A stretch of 11,362 nucleotides of DNA from positions 1-11,362 of the forward strand of contig CAJXNA010000043.1 of the NCBI GenBank assembly GCA_913056415.1. Reading direction: 5' to 3'. A model generated the notes under the pieces. That model ran no database searches. It was not told the DNA's origin and was given only the letters and a program-made list of their open reading frames with translations. The position numbers and the translations under genes were made by a program. Positions 6,359 to 11,362 of this stretch are shown here, piece by piece; the first letter of the stretch is position 1; each line of letters opens with the position of its first letter. Source of the stretch: an uncultured Chloroflexota bacterium. GTDB taxonomy: Bacteria > Chloroflexota > Dehalococcoidia > SM23-28-2 > RBG-16-64-32.

Positions 6359-6563
6359 GCTCGCCCTCCCAGCCGATCTCGACATCACCTTCGCCCCAGA
6401 TTATGACCGGGACCGTAAAGGCGTACTTGAGGGCTTCTTCCCACCACTCCTCGCTATCATCCACCCGTCTCTCTTCGTACTCAACTCCGCGCTCTGAGAG
6501 CGCCGCACGCGCCTTATCGCACGTCGGACAGTTGCGCAGGGTGTACATGATAACGTTGCCCAT
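6351..6563 (-). CDS. glutaredoxin-like CxxC protein
   Basis: A 70-residue small thioredoxin-fold protein, predicted to act as a cytosolic thiol-disulfide oxidoreductase. It has YTLRNCPTCDKARAALSERG (residues 7-26; active site CPTC, Cys12 and Cys15), then VEYEERRVDD and the cis-Pro motif TVPVIIW. It is shorter than classic glutaredoxins (about 80-85 residues) and ends soon after the GEGDVEIGW strand. The start is supported by GGAG nine bases upstream. Its stop codon overlaps the start of the CysRS gene by 8 nt (6351-6358), so the two are translationally coupled. The biological link between a CxxC redoxin and cysteine charging is inference. Confidence 0.85.
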   Translation of the reverse strand: MGNVIMYTLRNCPTCDKARAALSERGVEYEERRVDDSEEWWEEALKYAFTVPVIIWGEGDVEIGWEGEHG

Positions 6564-6583
6564 GAGGGAAGACTCCAGAGGCT

Positions 6584-6612
6584 ATTCTAGCATCGATGCG
6601 TGGGCGTCTAAA
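6584..6612 (-). promoter_or_regulatory. candidate promoter of the glutaredoxin-cysS operon
   Basis: On the minus strand, TTTAGA (6612-6607) and TAGAAT (6589-6584) are separated by 17 bp. Transcription would begin near 6577, about 14 nt before the glutaredoxin ATG. The spacer overlaps one arm of a 7-bp inverted repeat, GTGGGCG (6600-6606)/CGCCCAC (6619-6625). That repeat could be a regulator site, or a weak terminator for the MATE gene upstream on this strand (no T tract). Confidence 0.45.
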
Positions 6613-6630
6613 GAGGATCGCCCACCACAA

Positions 6631-8055
6631 TCATACGTCTATCCGCTTCCAGCGGCCCTGTCGGAAGCGGAGGAGCATTAGGAGCGCCCTCGTGTTTATG
6701 TCGATGATCGCTGCTATCCAGGCTCCCGGCACCCCGAGTCCGGCCACCACCGCCAGGAGATAAGCCGGCCCCAGGCGTACCCCCCAAACGCCCACGCTCA
6801 TAATCGCTAGCACTGCACGGGTATCGCCGGCGCCCCGCAGGGCGCCGCCCAGCGACATGCTGATGGAGAGCGCGGGCAGCGCGAAGGCGAAGATGAATAG
6901 CAGCTTGCGTCCGATGTCCACCACCTCGTCGTCGTTAATGAACAGCCGCGTTATCGGCTCTCCAAAGATCATTAGAATCACTCCCGGGACGGCCATAAGT
7001 ACGAAGGCCACCCGGGCGGCCGAGACCGCCGCCTTTTCCGCCAGATCCGGCCTCTTCGCTCCCAGCCCCTGCCCCACCAGAGTCGTAGCGGCTATTCCTA
7101 AGGCGAACCCCGGCAAGAACGTCAGCCCCTCGATTCGCAATACCACCTGGTGAGCGGCCAGCGCTGTTGTTCCCAGGCTGGCGATGATGCGGGTGTACAT
7201 CAGGAACGCCATCTGGAACTGGAACTGCTCCGCGCCAGCGGGTAGGCCGATCCTGAGGACGCGGTCCGTCTCCGCCCTCTCGATCATCAGCACCTTCGAG
7301 AGCGACAGATGCACGGTGCTCTTCTTCCTGAGCAGGGCGCCGCCTACGAGCAGGGCGCCGACCACCGCTGAAGCCAGGAAGCCCAGGCCGGCGCCCTGCA
7401 CTCCATACTCCGGGAACGGTCCCGTCCCATTGATCAGGACGTAGTCCACCACCCCGTTCACCAAGTTGACCGCCAGCATGATGGTCATCGGCGTGCGGGT
7501 GTCGCCGGCCCCCTGGAGACAGGCGGTGCTTGCGTATAGCAGGGTGTAGAAGGGGATCCCGAAGGCCGCGGCCCGCATGTACTCGACCCCCTCGTCCAGG
7601 GCTGCCGGTTCCGTCCCCATGATCCGCAGCATCGGTTCCGCTGCCGCGAAGTACACTACCCCCATCACCAGGCCCCAGGCCAGCGCTAGCATCTGGGCGC
7701 TGCGTAGCGTCGCCTCCGCCTGCTCGCGGCGGCCCGCGCCCACGTTGCGCGCCACTATCGCTGTCGCCCCGATGCCGATGGCGAACATCCCGGAGAGCGG
7801 GAACCAATACAGTATCGACGCCACGCCCACTCCCGCCAGCGCGTCTTCTCCCAGGTGGCCGACGAGGAACGTGTCCACCAACTGGACAGTGGCGAAGCTC
7901 ACCTGCTGGATCACCACCGGCCAGGCGAGCCGGATAACGGATCGGGTCAGGCTAGATTCATCTAGCGCCGCGGGTGCGGCTGAAGTATTTGGGGCGTCAT
8001 CTCCGGCGTCGGCGGGCATACTCCCTCTGCGGTCTAAGTGGGGCGGTATTTTCAT
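6631..8055 (-). CDS. MATE family multidrug/toxin efflux transporter
   Basis: A 474-residue multi-spanning inner-membrane protein of the MATE family, which exports cationic drugs, toxins or metabolites using Na+ or H+ gradients. The internal duplication is visible. The first half has SVIRLAWPVVIQQ (39-51), VDTFLVGHLG (60-69) and LQGAGDTRTPM (180-190); the second half has VLRIGLPAGAEQ (266-277), GQGLGAKRPDLAEKA and LRGAGDTRAVL (406-416). Length is normal for NorM-type members, with about 12 hydrophobic segments expected. The first 35 residues are a non-membrane, Ala/Asp-rich extension. ATG 8055 has GGAGG 11 nt upstream; an internal ATG at 8019 is an alternative that would shorten this extension. 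It lies divergent from the methyltransferase gene. The substrate cannot be read from sequence. Confidence 0.92.
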   Translation of the reverse strand: MKIPPHLDRRGSMPADAGDDAPNTSAAPAALDESSLTRSVIRLAWPVVIQQVSFATVQLVDTFLVGHLGEDALAGVGVASILYWFPLSGMFAIGIGATAIVARNVGAGRREQAEATLRSAQMLALAWGLVMGVVYFAAAEPMLRIMGTEPAALDEGVEYMRAAAFGIPFYTLLYASTACLQGAGDTRTPMTIMLAVNLVNGVVDYVLINGTGPFPEYGVQGAGLGFLASAVVGALLVGGALLRKKSTVHLSLSKVLMIERAETDRVLRIGLPAGAEQFQFQMAFLMYTRIIASLGTTALAAHQVVLRIEGLTFLPGFALGIAATTLVGQGLGAKRPDLAEKAAVSAARVAFVLMAVPGVILMIFGEPITRLFINDDEVVDIGRKLLFIFAFALPALSISMSLGGALRGAGDTRAVLAIMSVGVWGVRLGPAYLLAVVAGLGVPGAWIAAIIDINTRALLMLLRFRQGRWKRIDV

Positions 8056-8176
8056 TATGGCAAACGCCTCCGCTTACCGGAAGGCGAGGCCGCGCCCGGC
8101 CGTCTATCGCGTGCTATTATGTGTGCGGTTCAGCCGGCAGGAGGGTGGGGGAGGGTCGCGGCCAGGAGGACCGTAC

Positions 8177-8818
8177 ATGACTCAAGACCAGAAGGGCCAC
8201 AAGTGGTTCGCCTCCATATACGACTCCATGACGGCTCGCGCTGAGAGGACGTTCATGAAGGATGTCCGAGAGGAGATTGCGGGCGGAGCCAGAGGTCGCG
8301 TACTGGAGATCGGCGTTGGCACCGGGGCCAACTTCCCCTACTACAACGACCAGACTGAGGAGGTCACCGCTACCGAGCCTGACCCCTACATGCTGCAGCG
8401 GGCCAGACGCCGGACGGAGGGCATAGGGCGTTCGATAAACCTGCACCAAGCCTCCGCCGAGCAGCTGCCTTTTGAAGACGCATCGTTCGATACGGTGGTG
8501 AGTACGCTCGTGATGTGTAGCGTAGGGGACCCCCTGCGGGCGCTCTCAGAGGTGCGACGGGTGCTAAAGCCGTCCGGCGAGCTGCGCATGTATGAGCACG
8601 TCCGCTACGAGCACGCCTTCGGCGCTTTCTGGCAGGATCTGATCACGCCTGTGTGGCGCTGGGTCGGCGCCGGCTGCCACCCCAACCGCGACGTCGCGAG
8701 CTTCGTCCGTCAGGCCGGCTTCGAGTTCGAGCGGATTGAGCTGACCAAGCCCCATCCGCCAATCCCGCCTATGGTCTTCGTCCGGCCGCACATCAAAGGC
8801 GTCGCCCGGCCTGCGTAG
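8177..8818 (+). CDS. class I SAM-dependent methyltransferase (Methyltransf_11 type)
   Basis: A 213-residue Rossmann-fold methyltransferase. SAM-binding motif I is VLEIGVGTGANFPYY (42-56), with an acidic residue after strand 2 (TATEPDPYML, Glu67). Motif post-I/II is EQLPFEDASFDTVVSTLVMCSV (residues 95-116) and motif III is RRVLKPSGELRMYEH (127-141). The C-terminal segment GCHPNRDVASFVRQAGF (166-182) resembles the METTL7/UbiE-like group that methylates small molecules or lipids; the acceptor is unknown. AGGAGG (8164-8169), seven nt before ATG 8177, fixes the start, although the frame stays open far upstream as a shadow of the MATE gene. TATTAT at 8115-8120 is a possible -10 without a good -35. 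The downstream oxidoreductase starts 13 nt after its stop, so they are probably co-transcribed. Confidence 0.88.
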   Translation: MTQDQKGHKWFASIYDSMTARAERTFMKDVREEIAGGARGRVLEIGVGTGANFPYYNDQTEEVTATEPDPYMLQRARRRTEGIGRSINLHQASAEQLPFEDASFDTVVSTLVMCSVGDPLRALSEVRRVLKPSGELRMYEHVRYEHAFGAFWQDLITPVWRWVGAGCHPNRDVASFVRQAGFEFERIELTKPHPPIPPMVFVRPHIKGVARPA

Positions 8819-8831
8819 GACGGACGCGGCG

Positions 8832-10109
8832 TTGGCAGAGCTCTCGGGGCGTCACGTCGTCCTGCCGGAATCGCGCGTCCCCATCGTGGCTGAGCCGGAT
8901 GTGCTGGTGGTCGGCGGCGGTTCCGCTGGGCTGGCGGCGGCGACGGCGGTGGCGCGCAACGGGGCGGAGGTCATGCTCGTGGAGCGCTTCGGCTACCTGG
9001 GAGGCCTCGCCAGCGGCGGGCTGATCATCCTTCTCCTCACCATGGACGACGGCGCCGGCCGTCAGGCGGTGGGCGGCGTCTGCCAGGAGATCGTTGACCG
9101 CATGGAGCGGCGAGGCGCCGTCCACTACCCGCCTGAGGGGCAGTGGAACGATCCGGACAGCCAGCTCGTCGAGCACTACTCTCGCTGGGGGCTTGTCTGG
9201 GGCCGCGGCCCCCACCGCGTGCGCTATTCCGTCGCCTTCGAGCCACACGAGTTCATCTTCGCCGCCGATGAGATGCTGCAGGAGGCCGGCGTCCGCCCCC
9301 TGTATCACACCTGGGCCTGTGAGCCGGTGGTGGAGGACGGCGTCATCCAAGCAGTGGTTATCCAGAACAAGAGCGGCAGGCAGGCGATCGCGCCCAGGGT
9401 GGTCATCGACAGCAGCGGCGACGGCGATCTGTTCGCCGCCGCCGGGGAGCCGTTTGAGCTGGAGCGCGTCCACCCCTGGCTCTGGTTCCTCCTGAGCAAC
9501 GTCGGCGACCTGGAGGAGGCGTTCCAGGAGAGCAAGGGGTTCTTCTTCCGCACCCTGGGTGAAGGCCGTGTCCTCGTCCCCTGGGGCGGCGATGCCCGCA
9601 CCAAACTTCGGATTGACGCTACCGATCCGGTCGAGGTCTCGGAGGCGCTGATCGAGTGCCGGCGGATGGTGAAGGAGGAGGCCGCCCGGCTTCGAGGCTC
9701 GGTGCCCGCCTTCCGCGACGCCTACATATCGCTGATCGCCGACCAGCTTGGCATCACGGAGTCGAGGCGTCTCCAGGGCGAGTATGTTATGTCACGTGAT
9801 GACCTCGACCGCTCCTTCGATGACTCGATCGCCCGCACGGGTCACTGGACCAAGTACGACTGCGTCTACAACATCCCCTATCGCAGCCTTCTGCCCAAGG
9901 GCTTGACCAATTTTCTAACAGCCGGTCGCTGCATCTCTGTGGACCACCGCGTCAACCACGTGACCAAGGAGATACCGCCCTGTATGGCCACCGGTGAGGC
10001 GGCGGGCACCGCCGCCGCCATGGCCCTGGAGGATGGCGTGGGCGTGAAAGACGTGGACGTGCCGCGGTTGCAGGCGCGACTGCGTCAGCAGGGAGCTATT
10101 CTGGAGTGA
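8832..10109 (+). CDS. FAD-dependent oxidoreductase (FAD_oxidored family)
   Basis: A 425-residue flavoprotein. The FAD-binding dinucleotide fold lies near the N-terminus: DVLVVGGGSAGLAAATAV (23-40) with Glu51 closing strand 2 in VERFGYLGG. Then come the conserved RVVIDSSGDGDLFAAAG segment and the C-terminal FAD-contact block LTAGRCISVDHRVNHVTKEI with PPCMATGEAAGTAAAMA. These mark the FAD_oxidored (PF12831-like) group, which oxidises or reduces small molecules; the substrate is not evident. The best start is TTG 8832. No ATG lies between the upstream in-frame stop and the Rossmann motif, and the Shine-Dalgarno is weak (AGGA about 11 nt upstream). It is probably co-expressed with the methyltransferase just upstream. 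Its stop is 7 bp from the end of the convergent gene, with no visible terminator. Confidence 0.88.
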   Translation: MAELSGRHVVLPESRVPIVAEPDVLVVGGGSAGLAAATAVARNGAEVMLVERFGYLGGLASGGLIILLLTMDDGAGRQAVGGVCQEIVDRMERRGAVHYPPEGQWNDPDSQLVEHYSRWGLVWGRGPHRVRYSVAFEPHEFIFAADEMLQEAGVRPLYHTWACEPVVEDGVIQAVVIQNKSGRQAIAPRVVIDSSGDGDLFAAAGEPFELERVHPWLWFLLSNVGDLEEAFQESKGFFFRTLGEGRVLVPWGGDARTKLRIDATDPVEVSEALIECRRMVKEEAARLRGSVPAFRDAYISLIADQLGITESRRLQGEYVMSRDDLDRSFDDSIARTGHWTKYDCVYNIPYRSLLPKGLTNFLTAGRCISVDHRVNHVTKEIPPCMATGEAAGTAAAMALEDGVGVKDVDVPRLQARLRQQGAILE

Positions 10110-10116
10110 AAGACGG

Positions 10117-10430
10117 CTACTCTGACAGGCGAGCGTCCGCCTGACGGAGGCGGCGCACCACGGCCTCCAGCACGGCCAGCGCTATCTCCGCGTGGCTGGT
10201 CAGCTCCGCCCGGAAGTCCCAGCGGGTCATCGCCAGGCACTCCGTGTCCTCCAGGCAGCGCACGGTGGCGGAGCGGGGGAACCCCTCGAACAGCGCCATC
10301 TCGCCGAAGAAGTCGCCCGGGCCCAGGGTGTTCAGCACCTGCAGCCTCCCGCCTTCGGCGCCCCGAACCACCTCCACCTTGCCCGACGTAACGACGAAGA
10401 CGCCGGCGCCCTGGTCGCCCTGTCGCACGC
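10117..10430 (-). CDS. cyclic-nucleotide-binding domain protein, truncated at its N-terminal side
   Basis: About 104 residues at the end of a minus-strand frame match the cAMP/cGMP-binding (CRP-type) domain: RQGDQGAGVFVVTSGKVEVV, then LGPGDFFGEMALFEGFPR and SATVRCLEDTECLAM. The phosphate-binding cassette Glu (FGEMAL) and Arg (PRSA) are both present, so ligand binding is plausible. The protein ends about 35 residues later in a helix (ALAVLEAVVRRLRQADARLS) with no helix-turn-helix, so it is not a complete CRP/FNR regulator; any effector domain would be N-terminal. Recognisable homology stops at about 10428. Beyond it the frame only mirrors the phage terminase on the other strand, so the native N-terminus, including the first CNB strands, is missing. 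Confidence 0.72.
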
Positions 10431-10450
10431 GCGCAGCCTGGAGGGCGCGG
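10428..10450. other. sequence junction: chromosomal gene to phage module
   Basis: Protein homology to the CNB domain (minus strand) ends at about 10428 and homology to terminase (plus strand) begins at about 10450. Both genes lose their N-terminal parts here. The bases between are GC-rich and repetitive (CGCACGCGCGCAG), which suits microhomology recombination or an assembly join. No attachment-site repeat, tRNA or integrase is visible. Confidence 0.65.
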
Positions 10451-10767
10451 AGGCCGTCTGGCGCATGCGCGAGGAGCTCGATCCCAGTCAGGAGGGCGGC
10501 TCGGCGATCGCGCTGCCGCCCGATCCCAAGCTGAAGGCCGATCTCTGCTCGTATCGTTGGGAGCTGCGCACCAACGGCATCGTGATCGAGGACAAGGAAG
10601 ATCAGAAGGAGCGGCTCGGCCGATCGCCCGACCGGGGCGACGCGGCCGTGATGTGCCTCTCCGAGGGCAACCGCGTGCTCGAGCGCCAGGCTCGCGCCGG
10701 CCGTGGACCGCGGGCCCTGCAGGTCAACACCGCCGGCAGGCCGCTGGCGAGCGTGAGGCGCCAATGA
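10441..10767 (+). CDS. phage terminase large subunit, C-terminal fragment
   Basis: The frame from about 10441 reads EAVWRMREELDPSQ, then AIALPPDPKLKADLCSYRWE, IEDKEDQKERLGRSPDRGD and AAVM. This is characteristic of the C-terminal RNase H-like nuclease domain of large terminases that cut concatemeric DNA during phage head packaging; the Asp in RSPDRGDA is the expected late metal ligand. Only about 109 residues remain; the ATPase domain and most of the nuclease domain are missing because of the upstream junction. Upstream in-frame codons are antisense to the CNB gene and are not terminase. The stop overlaps the next gene's start (ATGA). Confidence 0.8.
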   Translation, partial: EGAEAVWRMREELDPSQEGGSAIALPPDPKLKADLCSYRWELRTNGIVIEDKEDQKERLGRSPDRGDAAVMCLSEGNRVLERQARAGRGPRALQVNTAGRPLASVRRQ

Positions 10768-10997
10768 GAGACCGCCCGTATCTCAGCGCGAGCGAGTCCC
10801 CGCGTCTCTACAGCGAAGTCGTGGCCGAGCGTCGCGCCGGCGACGTCGACGAAATGCTGCGCGAGCGCACGCTGCGCGAGATCGCCGCGATCGAGGCCGA
10901 GGCGGCCGAGCTGACCGATCCAACCGCGCAGAAGTTGCGGCAATGCGATGCCGAAGCGCTGCGCGCTGCGCTCGACGAGAAACGGAGCATCCGATGA
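10764..10997 (+). CDS. small phage protein, likely coiled coil
   Basis: A 77-residue protein starting at the ATGA overlap with the terminase stop and ending in another ATGA overlap with the following gene. The middle is strongly helical and charged (MLRERTLREIAAIEAEAAEL), suggesting a coiled coil. It is not recognisable as a named family. The position directly after terminase suits a small head or packaging accessory protein; that is inference. Confidence 0.65.
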   Translation: MRDRPYLSASESPRLYSEVVAERRAGDVDEMLRERTLREIAAIEAEAAELTDPTAQKLRQCDAEALRAALDEKRSIR

Positions 10998-11206
10998 CGA
11001 CCCTGTTCAACAAGCCGGACATCCAGATGCCGAAGCCGACGCCGCCTCCGCGCATGCCGGATCCGTTCTCGCCCGAGTCGCTCGAGGCCAAGCGCAGAAC
11101 GATGGCTGACGCGGCCATGGGCGGCCGCGCGGCCTCGACGCTGACCACGGCAGGATCCCGCGCCGCCGGCACGATCGCCGGCAGCACCAAGCTGGGCGCG
11201 GCCTGA
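10994..11206 (+). CDS. small proline-rich phage protein
   Basis: A 70-residue protein with a Pro/Met-rich N-terminal half (DIQMPKPTPPPRMPDPFSPE) and a C-terminal motif AMGGRAASTLTTAGSR followed by STKLGAA. The 'GR-x-S-T-x-LT ... LG' ending recalls small virion-module proteins found beside terminase and portal genes in tailed phages, but a function cannot be assigned. It is coupled by overlaps on both sides (ATGA before, TGATG after). Confidence 0.65.
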   Translation: MTTLFNKPDIQMPKPTPPPRMPDPFSPESLEAKRRTMADAAMGGRAASTLTTAGSRAAGTIAGSTKLGAA

Positions 11207-11362
11207 TGGGTCTGGCCGACAACGTCGCGATCCTCAGAGACCGCAAGGTCGAGAGCGGCGCCAACGATCCGCTGCTGTCGGCCGTGGTCGACAAGCTGCC
11301 GCCGGCGGGCGCGGCCTGGCCCGCCGGCGATCGGCAGGCCTGGCTCACCATGATGAGCAACG
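11206..11362 (+). CDS. phage-module hypothetical protein, 3'-partial
   Basis: It begins at the ATG within TGATG at 11206-11208 and stays open to the right edge (52 codons visible: MGLADNVAILRDRKVESG ... AWPAGDRQAWLTMMSN). The AWL-x-MM segment looks like the end of a short helical protein. No family was recognised; the overlap places it in the same phage operon. Confidence 0.6.
   Translation, partial: MGLADNVAILRDRKVESGANDPLLSAVVDKLPPAGAAWPAGDRQAWLTMMSN

Noticed and set aside
6935..7807. Second minus-strand frame (290 codons) inside the MATE gene
   Set aside because: It lies out of frame within a MATE gene that has both hallmark repeats; the translation is Gly/Arg-rich and low in hydrophobic residues.
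7577..8176. A 200-residue N-terminal extension of the methyltransferase frame
   Set aside because: It is antisense to the MATE gene. A strong Shine-Dalgarno and the start of methyltransferase similarity place the start at 8177.
10431..10764. N-terminal half of the minus-strand CNB frame as real protein
   Set aside because: It mirrors the terminase coding strand and shows no CNB or other domain features, so it is an antisense continuation past the junction.
1..11362. tRNA/rRNA genes, CRISPR arrays, insertion sequences, integrase or att sites
   Set aside because: None was seen on reading both strands; there are no regularly spaced repeats, transposase motifs or cloverleaf-like sequences that could be supported by eye.

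Overview
The window looks like chromosomal DNA from a GC-rich bacterium, most likely assembled from a metagenome. The gene set (a Re-citrate/homocitrate synthase-like DRE-TIM enzyme, a FabH, a CysRS and FAD_oxidored-type proteins) would suit a Chloroflexota (Dehalococcoidia-like) genome. That placement is an impression from protein style; no marker gene here settles it. UGA is used as an ordinary stop in several genes, so a UGA-recoded genetic code is not a good explanation for anything here.

Layout. (1) 2-817 (+): 3' part of a gene for a PD-(D/E)XK nuclease-like protein, open to the left window edge. (2) 870-1277 (+): a thioredoxin-fold gene interrupted by one in-frame TGA, exactly where the first Cys of the CxxC active site should be. 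A possible bacterial SECIS-like hairpin follows at once, so this is a strong candidate Sec-containing thioredoxin (U-G-S-C). (3) 1407-2780 (+): a DRE-TIM acyl-CoA condensing enzyme behind a good sigma70-type promoter. (4) 2945-4060 (+): FabH (KAS III) with an unusual Arg-rich C-terminal tail. (5) 6563 down to 4118 (-): a small glutaredoxin-like protein, translationally coupled to a cysteinyl-tRNA synthetase that is fused in one reading frame to a family-2 glycosyltransferase-like domain. (6) 8055-6631 (-): a MATE transporter. (7) 8177-8818 and 8832-10109 (+): a class I SAM methyltransferase and an FAD-dependent oxidoreductase, probably one operon, divergent from the MATE gene. (8) 10117 to about 10430 (-): the C-terminal part of a cyclic-nucleotide-binding domain, cut off at its N-terminal side. 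(9) about 10440 to 11362 (+): a phage packaging module consisting of the C-terminus of a large terminase followed by three small overlapping genes.

Two genes on opposite strands are both beheaded at the same place (10428-10450), and the right-hand segment is phage-like in content and gene packing. The last 0.9 kb is therefore either an assembly chimera or a recombination/prophage junction, and should not be used as genomic context for the rest without checking.

Functionally, the most notable theme is thiol/selenol chemistry: the UxxC thioredoxin candidate, a CxxC glutaredoxin and CysRS lie within 5.5 kb. Only the Grx-CysRS pair is evidently co-expressed. The two items most worth follow-up are the candidate selenoprotein and the CysRS-GT2 fusion.
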